Source: Bacteroidota bacterium (GTDB lineage Bacteria; Bacteroidota; Bacteroidia; Flavobacteriales_F; PHOS-HE28). Taken from it: a stretch of DNA of 37,387 bases. This document shows, piece by piece, positions 7,070-15,716 of this stretch (positions are counted from its first letter, which is position 1; each line of letters begins with the position of its first letter). The stretch covers positions 27,375 to 64,761 of the forward strand of contig JAFDZE010000054.1 of NCBI GenBank assembly GCA_018267155.1. Direction: 5' to 3'. The notes under the pieces are model-generated. The model had not been told where the DNA came from. It did no database searches and saw only the letters and a list, made by a program, of their open reading frames with translations. A program made the position numbers and the translations under genes.

Positions 7070-8980
7070 ATGAGCACCACCAACTATTCTGAAGAACACA
7101 TCCGCTCCCTCGATTGGAAGGAGCACATCCGCCTGCGCCCGGGCATGTACATCGGCAAACTGGGCGATGGCAGCAGTTACGACGACGGCATCTACATCCT
7201 GCTGAAGGAGGTGCTGGACAATTGCATCGACGAATTCGTGATGGGCCATGGCAAGCGGGTGGAGGTCACCATCGAAGGGCCGCGCGTCACCATCCGTGAT
7301 TTCGGTCGTGGCGTGCCCTTGGGCAAGGTGATCGACGTGGTGAGCAAGATCAACACCGGCGCCAAGTACGACAGCAAGGCCTTCAAGAAGAGCGTGGGCC
7401 TGAACGGTGTGGGTACCAAGGCCGTGAACGCACTGAGCCACTACTTCCGCATCGAGAGCGCGCGCGAGGGCGAACTGAAGATGGCCGAGTTCGACCGCGG
7501 GGTCCTGCGCAAGGACAACAAGGTGGTGAGGACCGAGGAGCCCAACGGCACCCGCGTGGTCTTCGAGCCGGATCCGCAGATGTTCCACAATTTCCAGTTC
7601 CGCGAGCAGCACATCGAACGTTTGCTGTGGAACTATTGCTACCTGAACACGGGTCTGGCCATCCACTACAACGGTCGGAAGTTCCAGAGCAAGAACGGCC
7701 TGCTGGACCTGCTCACCACCAAGATGGACGGCGAACCGCTCTACCCGATCATCCACCTGGTGGGCGACGATATCGAGGTGGCCATGACCCACGCCGAACA
7801 TTACGGCGAGGAGTACTACAGCTTCGTGAACGGCCAGCACACCACGCAGGGTGGCACCCATCAGGGGGCCTTTCGCGAGGCCGTGGCCAAAACGATCAAG
7901 GACTTTTTCAAGAAGGACTGGGAAGCCGGTGATGTGCGTACAGGTATCGTGGCGGCCATCAGCGTGAAGGTGATCGAGCCCGTGTTCGAGAGCCAGACCA
8001 AGACCAAGCTCGGTTCGCTGGAGGTGGAACCCGGTGGCCAGAGCATGCGCTCCTTCGTGGGCGACTTCCTCGCCACCAAGCTGGACAACTTCCTGCACAA
8101 GAATGCCGAAGTGGTGGCCGCGCTGCAGGAGAAGATCCTCGCCAGCGAGCGCGAGCGCAAGGAACTCAGCGGCATCCGCAAGCTGGCCCGCGAACGCGCC
8201 AAGAAGGCCAGCCTGCACAACAAGAAGTTGCGCGACTGCCGCGTACACCTCACCGACCCCAAGAAGGACGAGCGCAAGGACCTCACGACGCTGTTCATCA
8301 CCGAGGGGGACAGCGCGAGCGGCAGCATCACCAAGAGCCGTAATGTGGAGACCCAAGCCGTGTTCAGCCTCAAGGGCAAGCCGCTCAATTGCTTCGGTCT
8401 TACCAAGAAGGTGGTATACGAGAACGAGGAGTTCAACCTTGTGCAGGCCGCGCTCGATATCGAGGACGGCATGGACGGCTTGCGCTACAACCGCATTGTG
8501 ATCGCGACCGATGCCGATGTGGACGGCATGCACATCCGCCTGCTGATGATCACGTTCTTCCTGCAGTTCTTCCCCGACCTCATCAAGAACGACCATCTGT
8601 ACATCCTGCAAACACCGCTCTTCCGCGTGCGCGACAAGAAGGAGACCATCTACTGCTACAGCGAGGGCGAACGGGTGGCCGCCCTGAGCAAACTGGGCAA
8701 GAACGCCGAGATCACGCGCTTCAAAGGGCTCGGCGAGATCAGCCCCGACGAGTTCAAGCACTTCATCGGGCCTGACATGCGGTTGGAGCCGGTGATGATC
8801 ACCAAGGACGCCAGTGTACATGAGCTTCTCGCGTTCTACATGGGCAAGAACACGCCCGATCGCCAGAACTTCATCATCGAGAATCTCAAGGTGGAGAAGG
8901 ACATGGTGAAGGAGGAGACCCCCATCGCCGCCATCGCCCGCAAGCTGAAGGAGAACGAAATGGAGGAGGTGGAGGCCTAG
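7070..8980 (+). CDS. parE: DNA topoisomerase IV subunit B (ParE)
   Basis: A 636-aa type IIA topoisomerase ATPase subunit, full length for the Bacteroidota ParE type. The GHKL ATP site is intact: [10 protein letters not shown] (catalytic Glu at E47, Asn at N51), DFGRGVP and [14 protein letters not shown]. The transducer domain follows, then the TOPRIM domain with EGDSASG (E412) and the metal-binding DADVDG (481-486). The C-terminal region ends with [12 protein letters not shown] and the [10 protein letters not shown] motif typical of GyrB/ParE. With ParC it forms the A2B2 enzyme that decatenates daughter chromosomes. Assignment to ParE rather than GyrB rests on sequence style ([16 protein letters not shown]) and on parC lying in the same operon. 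It is the first gene of the four-gene unit ending with parC; the next start is 95 bp (9076) or 14 bp (8995) downstream. Confidence 0.95.
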   Translation: MSTTNYSEEHIRSLDWKEHIRLRPGMYIGKLGDGSSYDDGIYILLKEVLDNCIDEFVMGHGKRVEVTIEGPRVTIRDFGRGVPLGKVIDVVSKINTGAKYDSKAFKKSVGLNGVGTKAVNALSHYFRIESAREGELKMAEFDRGVLRKDNKVVRTEEPNGTRVVFEPDPQMFHNFQFREQHIERLLWNYCYLNTGLAIHYNGRKFQSKNGLLDLLTTKMDGEPLYPIIHLVGDDIEVAMTHAEHYGEEYYSFVNGQHTTQGGTHQGAFREAVAKTIKDFFKKDWEAGDVRTGIVAAISVKVIEPVFESQTKTKLGSLEVEPGGQSMRSFVGDFLATKLDNFLHKNAEVVAALQEKILASERERKELSGIRKLARERAKKASLHNKKLRDCRVHLTDPKKDERKDLTTLFITEGDSASGSITKSRNVETQAVFSLKGKPLNCFGLTKKVVYENEEFNLVQAALDIEDGMDGLRYNRIVIATDADVDGMHIRLLMITFFLQFFPDLIKNDHLYILQTPLFRVRDKKETIYCYSEGERVAALSKLGKNAEITRFKGLGEISPDEFKHFIGPDMRLEPVMITKDASVHELLAFYMGKNTPDRQNFIIENLKVEKDMVKEETPIAAIARKLKENEMEEVEA

Positions 8981-9020
8981 GCCCGAGGGAAGCCATGAGG
9001 ACACGGAACGGGAACAAGGA

Positions 9021-9044
9021 TGCGAGGGTGCGAGGGTGCGAGGG
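9021..9044 (+). repeat. octanucleotide tandem repeat (TGCGAGGG)x3
   Basis: Three perfect copies of TGCGAGGG lie between parE and the next start at 9076. If the earlier in-frame ATG at 8995 is used, the array is translated (as part of ARVRGCEG) and any change in copy number would shift the frame. The unit also occurs in both arms of the hairpin upstream of parE. Confidence 0.85.
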
Positions 9045-9075
9045 CATCCCCCCGCACGACCGCACACCTGTGCGC

Positions 9076-9783
9076 ATGGGCGTCCTCGCGTACCTTCTGT
9101 TCCTGACGATCCTCTCCACTGCCCAGTCCGCCGGGAAGCTCCGCTTCAGCATCGATCCGCCAACGGGGTATCAATTCGTACTGGATCACAAGTTTCGTAT
9201 GGCGCAACAGGAGGTGGAACTGTCCGCCGGGCCGCACCACTTCAGCTTCTGGGCACCGCAACGCATGGTCACGGACACCACGCTGATCGTGATGACGAAC
9301 AGCATCCGCGAGGTGCGGCTGCGTCTGCCTTTCAGCAACGACTTCCGGCTGCACGAGCAGGCCCTGCGCGCCGACAAACGGAAGGTGTGGACCGGTGTGG
9401 TACTGCCAGCGGTGCTCACCGCCGGTGCCGTGGGCGCCACCGTGGGCACCTTCATCGGTTACAAACGCGCCCACGACCGCCTGGTGGACGATCGGGCGGC
9501 ATACACCAACGGGAGCGACCCCGGGGCCTTGGCGTCGTTGAGGTCCGATGTGATCCCCCGCCACAAGGATGAATTCCGGGCCAGGAGCGGGATGTTCCTC
9601 GTTACCGCGGGTGTGAGCGCCTTGGTGGCCGCGGGCAGTGCCTGGCTGATCGTGCGCCATGCCGAACGCGACCGCCCGAAGTTCTTCGACAGCGAGAAGG
9701 TGAAGTTCGACGGGCTCGTCTGGTTGCCTTCAAGCGAGCAACAGGGCGTGTGGATGGCAGGCTTGCATCTTGATATCCGATGA
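9076..9783 (+). CDS. secreted/membrane protein of unknown function in the parE-parC operon
   Basis: Start chosen at ATG 9076 because it opens directly on a signal peptide (MGVLAYLLFLTILSTAQS, cleavage after AQS or nearby), giving 235 aa. An earlier in-frame ATG at 8995 would add 27 residues read through the octamer repeat. The mature N-terminal part (about 20-95) is beta-rich with the feel of a PEGA-like domain (LRFSIDPPTGYQFVLD, VELSAGPHHFSFWAP, REVRLRLPF). Two hydrophobic helices follow (about 108-132, VLPAVLTAGAVGATVGTF; and about 172-195, FLVTAGVSALVAAGSAWLIV) with a charged loop between, and a short C-terminal strand region ends the protein. The role is unknown. Its TGA overlaps the ATG of the lipoprotein gene (ATGA), so the two are coupled. 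Confidence 0.78.
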   Translation: MGVLAYLLFLTILSTAQSAGKLRFSIDPPTGYQFVLDHKFRMAQQEVELSAGPHHFSFWAPQRMVTDTTLIVMTNSIREVRLRLPFSNDFRLHEQALRADKRKVWTGVVLPAVLTAGAVGATVGTFIGYKRAHDRLVDDRAAYTNGSDPGALASLRSDVIPRHKDEFRARSGMFLVTAGVSALVAAGSAWLIVRHAERDRPKFFDSEKVKFDGLVWLPSSEQQGVWMAGLHLDIR

Positions 9784-10292
9784 CGATGATGAAACACGCA
9801 GCGGGCAGCGGGCAGCAGGCAGCAGGCACTGGACATCGTGCGGTTGACGATGGTTCCCGGCGCATACGGCTGGCCAGGTACTGCCTGCTGCCTGCTGCCT
9901 GCTGCCTGCTGCTGGCCTCCTGCTACAAGGACGACCTCGACCCCGCGGCACTCACCAACAATCCCTTCGATCCGGGGTACAACGGACCGGCGATCTTCAC
10001 GTTCGATACCACGTACGTCGAAGTCCTCACCACTTTCCCGTTGATCCAGCGCCAGGTCTTCCAGTTCCACGTGAACAGCGGTCTGTTCCTGGCCGAGCAA
10101 GCGTACAGTGTGCGCGTGCATGACCAGGTCAGCGGTACCACCAGCATGGTGGAACAGCTGCCGGCGGGCAGTGATGTGCTGCGTTATTACCGCTTGGAGT
10201 TCACCCACGGCCAGGAGTACTGCATGGGACTGGCCCTTTCCAACAACACCCACGATGGCCGCACCGAAACCGTGTGCGGCTTCCTGCCATGA
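9780..10292 (+). CDS. lipoprotein of unknown function with repeat-encoded signal peptide
   Basis: A 170-aa protein whose ATG overlaps the previous stop (ATGA) and whose TGA overlaps the parC ATG, so it is coupled on both sides. The lipobox LLASC places the lipidated Cys at residue 48. The hydrophobic core before it (YCLLPAACCLLLASC) is written by four perfect heptanucleotide repeats, CTGCCTG, read in successive frames. The n-region is unusually long (33 residues), low in complexity, and partly encoded by the complementary repeat array; no other ATG exists between the arrays. The mature part is beta-rich (YVEVLTTFPLIQRQVFQFHV, AYSVRVHDQVSGTTSM) and Ig-like, ending HDGRTETVCGFLP. It is predicted to sit in the membrane envelope. 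It has no obvious relation to topoisomerase. Repeat copy-number change would frameshift the gene. Confidence 0.75.
   Translation: MTMMKHAAGSGQQAAGTGHRAVDDGSRRIRLARYCLLPAACCLLLASCYKDDLDPAALTNNPFDPGYNGPAIFTFDTTYVEVLTTFPLIQRQVFQFHVNSGLFLAEQAYSVRVHDQVSGTTSMVEQLPAGSDVLRYYRLEFTHGQEYCMGLALSNNTHDGRTETVCGFLP
9798..9912 (+). repeat. inverted pair of heptanucleotide tandem arrays (31-bp stem)
   Basis: Left arm 9798-9828 is two GCAGCGG units, two GCAGCAG units and GCA. Right arm 9882-9912 is made of CTGCCTG units (perfect copies from 9881 to 9908). Read as RNA, all 31 positions pair, 29 as Watson-Crick and 2 as G-U, around a 53-nt loop. The stem begins 18 nt after the first base of the lipoprotein ATG and its right arm encodes the signal-peptide core. 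Confidence 0.9.
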
Positions 10293-13048
10293 GCAACGAA
10301 CACAACGAGATGGTTCCCGATGAGGAGGCCATGAACGGTACGAACGAGGATGGTGCACGTCCCGGTGTGCCCGGGGCCGGTCACAGCGGCCAGTACAGCG
10401 TGAGCGGCATGTACCGCGAGTGGTTCCTGGACTACGCCAGCTATGTGATCCTGGAACGTGCCGTGCCCGCCCTGTACGATGGGCTCAAACCTGTGCAACG
10501 CCGCATCCTGCACGCCATGGACGATCTGGACGATGGCCGCTACAACAAGGTGGCCAACATCATCGGCCATGCCATGCAGTACCACCCGCACGGTGATGCC
10601 AGCATCGGCGATGCATTGGTGCAGTTGGGCCAGAAGGACCTGCTGATCGATTGCCAGGGCAACTGGGGCAATACCCTCACCGGCGATGCCGCTGCCGCAC
10701 CCCGCTACATCGAGGCTCGCCTCAGCAAGTTCGCCCACGACGTGGTCTTCAACCCCAAGACCACCGATTGGCAACTCAGCTACGACGGCCGGAACAAGGA
10801 ACCGGTTCACCTCCCGGTGAAGTTCCCGTTGCTGTTGGCACAAGGGGCGGAGGGCATCGCGGTGGGTCTCAGCTGCAAGATCCTGCCGCACAACTTCAAC
10901 GAACTGATCGATGCCAGCATCGCCGTGCTACGCAAGCGATCCTTCGATCTGGTGCCCGACTTCCCCACGGGTGGACTGGCCGACGCCAGCAACTACAACA
11001 ACGGCGAGCGGGGTGGTCGCATCCGCTGCCGCGCGCGCATCCGCAAGGAGGACAACAAGACACTGGTGATATCCGAGATCCCCTTCGGGACCACCACCAC
11101 CAGCCTGATCGAGAGCATCCTGAAAGCCAACGAAAAGGGCAAGATCAAGGTGCGCCACATCGAGGACAATACCGCCGAGAACGCGGAGATCGTCATTCAC
11201 CTGGCCGCAGGCGTTTCGCCCGATACCACCATCGACGCGCTATTCGCATTTACCGATTGCGAGGTAAGTCTGGCGCCCAATGCCGTGGTCATCGAGAACG
11301 ACAAGCCGCGTTTCGTGGATGTGAAGGAGTTGCTGCGGATCAGCACCGAGAATACCCTGCGGCTGCTGGAAATGGAGTTGCGGATCCGCAAGGGCGAATT
11401 GGAGGAACAGTGGCACTTCGCCTCATTGGAACGGATCTTCATCGAGAAGCGCATTTACCGACGCATTGAGGAGGCTGAGACCTGGGACGAGGTGATCGGC
11501 ACCATCCACAAAGGCCTCAAGCCGCACATCCAGGACCTGCGCCGATCCGTTACCGATGAGGATGTCGTGAAGCTGACCGAGATCCGCATCAAACGCATCT
11601 CCAAGTTCGACAGCTTCAAGGCCGACGAGCACATCCGCCACATCGAGGAGCAACTCGCCCAGGTGATGGCGAAACTCGATGCCATCGTGGACCATGCCGT
11701 GGACTGGTTCAAGGAGTTGAAGAAGAAGTACGGTGCGGGTCGCGAGCGGAAGACCGAACTGCGCGCCTTCGACACCATCGTGGCCGCCAAGGTGGCCGTG
11801 GCCAACAAGAAACTCTACCTGGACCGCAACGAGGGCTTCATCGGCTGGAGCCTGCGCAACGATGAGTTCGTGGACGAGTGCTCCGAGATCGATGACATCA
11901 TCGTGTTCCGCCGCAGCGGCCAGATGCTGGTGACCAAGGTGGCCGAGAAGAAGTTCGTGGGCAAGGGCGTCATCCACGTCGGTGTCTTCAAGAAGAACGA
12001 TGAGCGCACCATCTACCACATGATCTACCAGGACGGGCCCAAGGGCGCGTACTACACCAAGCGGTTCGCCGTTACGGGCATCACCCGCGACAAGGAGTAC
12101 GACCTGACCGCCGGTTCACCCGGAAGTACGGTAGAATACTTCACATGCAATCCCGATGGGGCGGGCGAGACCGTTCGCGTCACCTTGCGCCCACGTCCCA
12201 ACCTGCGCAAACCGCAGTCCGATGTTGATTTCGGGCAGATGCTGGTGAAGGGGCGCGGCAGCAAGGGCAACCTGCTCACCCGCTACATGGTACAGAAGAT
12301 CGTGCAGAAGGACCGGGGCGGCAGTACGCTCGGAGCCATCCCCATCTGGTTCGACGAGACGGTGCGCCGACTGAATGATACCGGACATGGTCGTTACCTC
12401 GGCCGTTTCAAGGGCGACGATCGCATCCTGGCCATCACCAAGGCCGGCAGCTACCAGTTCTTCCCATTCGTGCTCAGCACGCACTTCCCCGACGATACGC
12501 TCACCGTGGTGAAGTGGAACCCGAAGGATGTGGTCAGCGTGGTCTATTGGGACGGTGAGAAGCAACAGCACAACATCAAGCGTTTCGTCATCGAGGAAGC
12601 CTCGCGTGATCCGGTGCGCTTCATTACCGAACATGCCGAGAGCAGGCTCGTGGTGCACAGCTTGGTACCCGATGCCGCGATCCACGTGGCCTACGACAAG
12701 CGCAGCGTGAACAAGGAGGACGAGGACGTCAGCCTGGCCCGTGCCATCGGTGTGAAAGGCGTCAAAGCCATCGGCAACCGCCTTACCCCGCACAAGGTGA
12801 AGGAGATCACACTCACCACACCCGTCTTCATACCCATGACGCCCGAGATCGAGGAGAAGCAGCAGATGCTCATCACCGATGAGGAGGTGGGCAACCTGGA
12901 TGCGCCCGAAGAGGAGGGGTTGGAGGAATCGCCGGTGAAGCAGATGAAACGCCGGCAGGACAAGGAGGCGGGATCGGAGCGCTCGCCGGATGACCCCATC
13001 ATCGGCTATAAGCCGGGCAAACAGATCTCCTTGGGGCTGGATGATTGA
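10289..13048 (+). CDS. parC: DNA topoisomerase IV subunit A (ParC)
   Basis: A 919-aa breakage-reunion subunit, long for the family because of an acidic N-terminal leader of about 30 residues and a charged C-terminal tail. Start set at ATG 10289, which overlaps the lipoprotein stop. Motifs in order: YASYVILERAVPALYDGLKPVQRRILHAM near residue 45 (winged helix), HPHGDASIGDALV, and AAPRYIEARLS with the catalytic Tyr at Y140 that forms the covalent DNA link. FPTGGLAD follows, then the coiled-coil arm (about 370-490, with many Glu/Lys/Ile). The C-terminal third has beta-pinwheel-like repeats (FIGWSLRND, HVGVFKKNDERTIYHM, RYLGRFKGDDRILAITKAG). I see no canonical GyrA box, which fits ParC. It works with ParE in chromosome decatenation and ends the four-gene operon. 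Confidence 0.94.
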   Translation: MSNEHNEMVPDEEAMNGTNEDGARPGVPGAGHSGQYSVSGMYREWFLDYASYVILERAVPALYDGLKPVQRRILHAMDDLDDGRYNKVANIIGHAMQYHPHGDASIGDALVQLGQKDLLIDCQGNWGNTLTGDAAAAPRYIEARLSKFAHDVVFNPKTTDWQLSYDGRNKEPVHLPVKFPLLLAQGAEGIAVGLSCKILPHNFNELIDASIAVLRKRSFDLVPDFPTGGLADASNYNNGERGGRIRCRARIRKEDNKTLVISEIPFGTTTTSLIESILKANEKGKIKVRHIEDNTAENAEIVIHLAAGVSPDTTIDALFAFTDCEVSLAPNAVVIENDKPRFVDVKELLRISTENTLRLLEMELRIRKGELEEQWHFASLERIFIEKRIYRRIEEAETWDEVIGTIHKGLKPHIQDLRRSVTDEDVVKLTEIRIKRISKFDSFKADEHIRHIEEQLAQVMAKLDAIVDHAVDWFKELKKKYGAGRERKTELRAFDTIVAAKVAVANKKLYLDRNEGFIGWSLRNDEFVDECSEIDDIIVFRRSGQMLVTKVAEKKFVGKGVIHVGVFKKNDERTIYHMIYQDGPKGAYYTKRFAVTGITRDKEYDLTAGSPGSTVEYFTCNPDGAGETVRVTLRPRPNLRKPQSDVDFGQMLVKGRGSKGNLLTRYMVQKIVQKDRGGSTLGAIPIWFDETVRRLNDTGHGRYLGRFKGDDRILAITKAGSYQFFPFVLSTHFPDDTLTVVKWNPKDVVSVVYWDGEKQQHNIKRFVIEEASRDPVRFITEHAESRLVVHSLVPDAAIHVAYDKRSVNKEDEDVSLARAIGVKGVKAIGNRLTPHKVKEITLTTPVFIPMTPEIEEKQQMLITDEEVGNLDAPEEEGLEESPVKQMKRRQDKEAGSERSPDDPIIGYKPGKQISLGLDD

Positions 13049-13050
13049 GT

Positions 13051-13073
13051 GGATGACCGACCGGTCCTCATCC
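13051..13073 (+). terminator. possible hairpin at the end of the parE-parC operon
   Basis: GGATGA (13051-13056) and TCATCC (13068-13073) form a 6-bp inverted repeat directly after the parC stop codon. There is no T-run, so termination at this site is only a possibility. The rest of the 209-bp gap to the next gene shows overlapping ACCGGT palindromes but no gene. Confidence 0.3.
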
Positions 13074-13223
13074 GCACCGTTTCATGCGGGAACACGTCCA
13101 TGTACCGGTGACCGGTCGGGTGATCGCAGAGGGTTCCCGGAGCGGATCTGCTCGTGCAGCGGGATCGGCAACGGATGAACGGATGTCTTCGTCGCTACGC
13201 ACGGAACGTTCCCAGAAGGCGGG

Positions 13224-13231
13224 TATCTTCG
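13224..13231 (+). promoter_or_regulatory. -7 promoter element TATCTTCG
   Basis: TATCTTCG matches TAnnTTTG with one change (T to C) and lies 26 nt upstream of the ATG at 13258. No clear -33 TTTG is found. Confidence 0.45.
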
Positions 13232-13257
13232 TAGTGGATGATCGATAGCGTCGAACC

Positions 13258-14865
13258 ATGAGGGATCCCGGCGCCGAACCTCCGGTACGCTGGTGGTGGG
13301 TGCTTGCGCTTTACACGCCGGTGCTCGCATTCTATGGTGCGCACTACGCGGCCGGGCTCATCCATCCGGGAATTTCGGCCACCGGTTTCGTCCACTACGA
13401 CGTGCCGTACACCATGGCGTGTGCCCGGGAGTTCGTGGACAATGGACTTCACGGCCTGCTCTTCACGTTGCCTTCGGGCGTGGAGGCGGATGGCGGGCCG
13501 GTGCTGCTGCAACTCCACATGTGGATGCTCGGCCAGGTGTGGCGGTGGTTCCCCATGGATCCAGGACTGCTCTATTTCGCCTTCGGTACCGTTTGCGGCT
13601 TGCTGGCCGTGCGCTCGTTCGTCCGGTTGTTCGATGCGGTGGTACCCGTTGAAGGGGCCCGGCGGCGGATCGGGCACGTTCTCTTCCTCTGGGGGGGCGG
13701 ACTGCTCGCGGTCTCGGGGGAGTTGCTGAACCTGCTCCATGGTCGCCCGATCGATCGAACGTGGACGCACCTCCTGGACCTTGACCCCGCGTACGGCTGG
13801 TGGATGATGAACCTGGGCCGATGTCTGATACTCCCCAACGAAGCGTATTACCACCTGCTGTTCTTCTCGGCCGCGCTGGCCTTCGTGCGCGCACGCCATC
13901 GCACCGCGTTGATCTGCCTGCTCCTGCTCGCCGCATCCCATCCGTTCGCAGGTGTCGGCGGGCTTGTCGTCTTCTTCACCTGGTCGGTCGTGGAGCGTGT
14001 GATCGTGAGGGATCCCGATGCCACGATCAGCGTGCCCATCGTGCTCGCAACCGTGTTCGCCTTGTGTTGTTGGTACTATTTCGCATGGCTCCCGGGACGC
14101 CTCGATCCCGCCCTCGCCCAAGCACTGCCTTCCCGATACATCGTGGAGGCACGCTCGATCCTCCCGGCCTATCTGCTTGTGCTGCTTCCCGCCATGGCCC
14201 GATTGCGCACCCGGGGCAGGCTACGGGCCTTCCTGTCGCAACGGTCGTCGCGAATGCTGCTCACCATGGCCGTGGTGCAATTCGTACTGGAGAACCATGA
14301 GGTCTTCACAAGGCCATACCAGCCCGCCCATTTCACCCGGGGCTACACTTGGGCCGCACTTTTTCTCATCGGCGCACCGTGGTTACTGAACGAGGCGTTG
14401 CCGTGGATCGGGCGTCATCGGCCACGGGCCCGGACCGCCATGATGGTGGGATGCCTCATGCTGCTCCTCTCGGACAACCTGGCGTTCTTCGCGTTGAACA
14501 TCAAGCGCGAACTACGTGCCTCGCCGCCGGGCTTCTGGCTCACCGTGGATCAACGTGGCGTGCTCGACTTCCTCGGGACGCTGCCACGCGACAGCCCTCT
14601 GGTCATCACGCAAGAGGAGGATCTGGGATACATGGTCATCGTGTACACGCCATTGCGTGCCTATCGCTCGCACTTCTTTGATGATGTGGATGCGTGGTCG
14701 CGGGTGGGGCATCAGGCGGATTACTTCGCGGGCCGGATAACGGATCCACTGCTGGCCGGTCCGCTCATCGTGGTCGCGGTACAGGACAGTGCCACTTTTG
14801 TTCCTCCGGGGAACGCGCGATCCCTTTACACGAATGCGGGGTACAGCGTCTTCCGCACGGAATGA
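13258..14865 (+). CDS. polytopic membrane protein, GT-C glycosyltransferase-like
   Basis: A 535-aa integral membrane protein with about ten hydrophobic segments, the first at residues 12-35. The first large extracytoplasmic loop carries HYDVPYTMACAREFVDNG (about 46-63). Such an acidic motif after the first helix is typical of GT-C glycosyltransferases that use lipid-linked sugars, although the usual D-E/D pair is not clear. The C-terminal soluble domain (about 410-535) contains GVLDFLGTLPRDSPLVITQEE and ends LYTNAGYSVFRTE. A similar ending occurs in large membrane proteins annotated as mannosyltransferase-like. A family name is not secure and the substrate is unknown. It appears to be a single-gene unit, convergent with the UspA gene. 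Confidence 0.78.
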   Translation: MRDPGAEPPVRWWWVLALYTPVLAFYGAHYAAGLIHPGISATGFVHYDVPYTMACAREFVDNGLHGLLFTLPSGVEADGGPVLLQLHMWMLGQVWRWFPMDPGLLYFAFGTVCGLLAVRSFVRLFDAVVPVEGARRRIGHVLFLWGGGLLAVSGELLNLLHGRPIDRTWTHLLDLDPAYGWWMMNLGRCLILPNEAYYHLLFFSAALAFVRARHRTALICLLLLAASHPFAGVGGLVVFFTWSVVERVIVRDPDATISVPIVLATVFALCCWYYFAWLPGRLDPALAQALPSRYIVEARSILPAYLLVLLPAMARLRTRGRLRAFLSQRSSRMLLTMAVVQFVLENHEVFTRPYQPAHFTRGYTWAALFLIGAPWLLNEALPWIGRHRPRARTAMMVGCLMLLLSDNLAFFALNIKRELRASPPGFWLTVDQRGVLDFLGTLPRDSPLVITQEEDLGYMVIVYTPLRAYRSHFFDDVDAWSRVGHQADYFAGRITDPLLAGPLIVVAVQDSATFVPPGNARSLYTNAGYSVFRTE

Positions 14866-14884
14866 TCGGTCCCGAGGGCGCCCC

Positions 14885-15673
14885 TCAGATCCCACAAAGC
14901 ACCGGGATCCGCGCGTTGTTCATCAGCAGGCGTTCCTTCTCCGCATCAGCGATCCATCGGTATTCATCGCTGGCCTTGGCCATGATGGCGATGATTCCTG
15001 CACCGGACTCCTGCGCGTAGCGGATGGTCTGCTCGGCGAAGCCGATGCTGAATACCGTGCTGGGCACGTCCACTTCGCGATGCGGGATCTTCTCGTCCCT
15101 GAAGCGGCGGATCATCGCCTGTTTGTTGCGCATCAATTGCTCGCTGGGCGTCTCCCCCGGTCGGATCACTTGGAATACCTGCACCTCGGAATTGAATGCA
15201 CGGGCCAGCAGGCATGTGGCATCGAGCAGGTGACTGATGTCCGCGTGCCCGGCCACGGGCAACAGGATCCGCTCGGCACCGGGCGCCGGGCTGTCGGCCT
15301 GTACCACCAGTGATGGCACGGCCACGTGGCGCACCAATCTCAACATGTCGGCCCCGAACAGCGATTGGCGCAGCCCCTTCGGTCCGTGCGTGCCCGCCAC
15401 CATGAGGGCGTGGTCCCGTTCCGAACCGTGGATGATGCCCTTCAACGGATCGCCTGTCGGGAATTCCTTCCGTACCTCGACACCGCTCGCGAAACGCTCC
15501 GCTTCCGAGGCCACACGTGCTTTCAACTCTGTGAGGTCGCCCCGTCTTTCATCCTTCTCCAACACGTGCAGCAGGGTGATGCTCTGGCCGATGGCCTTGG
15601 CGATGGCCCCTCCCCAGCGGAGGGCGTTCTCCGAGGCGGGGGTGAGGTCGGTGGGGCAGAGGATGTCCTTCAT
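14885..15673 (-). CDS. tandem universal stress protein (UspA family)
   Basis: A 262-aa cytoplasmic protein with two Usp domains. Domain 1 (about 1-130) starts MKDILCPTDLTPASENALRW, continues ITLLHVLEKD, and has the nucleotide-binding region GTHGPKGLRQSLFGADMLRL followed by VAVPSLVVQ. Domain 2 (about 133-262) starts RILLPVAGHADISHLL and ends GAGIIAIMAKASDE and NNARIPVLCGI; its G-x2-G-x9-G motif is degenerate, so ATP binding is likely limited to domain 1. Tandem Usp proteins of this size are common in Bacteroidota and are linked to stress or starvation responses. On the reverse strand TAACTTGG (15690-15683) 9 nt upstream of the ATG may be a degenerate -7 element. Confidence 0.9.
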   Translation of the reverse strand: MKDILCPTDLTPASENALRWGGAIAKAIGQSITLLHVLEKDERRGDLTELKARVASEAERFASGVEVRKEFPTGDPLKGIIHGSERDHALMVAGTHGPKGLRQSLFGADMLRLVRHVAVPSLVVQADSPAPGAERILLPVAGHADISHLLDATCLLARAFNSEVQVFQVIRPGETPSEQLMRNKQAMIRRFRDEKIPHREVDVPSTVFSIGFAEQTIRYAQESGAGIIAIMAKASDEYRWIADAEKERLLMNNARIPVLCGI

Positions 15674-15716
15674 TGTGGGTCGCCAAGTTAGGCCGAGTGC
15701 CGGTGCTGGTGTTCCA

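Noticed and set aside
6863-9067. A 734-codon open frame on the reverse strand covering parE and its leader
   Set aside because: It is antisense to a clear parE, has no recognisable domain, and long antisense frames are expected in codon-biased high-GC genes.
8995-9075. Upstream in-frame start of the second operon gene at 8995
   Set aside because: It would place 27 polar, repeat-encoded residues before a clear signal peptide; ATG 9076 gives a normal export signal, although the earlier start cannot be excluded.
9798-9915. Regularly repeated units resembling a CRISPR array
   Set aside because: The repeats are 7-bp and contiguous with no spacers, and no cas gene is present.
10289-13048. Assignment as DNA gyrase subunit A
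   Set aside because: The operon partner is of ParE type, no GyrA box is seen in the C-terminal domain, and the acidic N-terminal leader is in the style of Bacteroidota ParC.
13049-13257. ACCGGT palindromes after parC as a recombination or attachment site
   Set aside because: The palindromes are short, overlap by chance in GC-rich sequence and have no integrase or duplicated flank.
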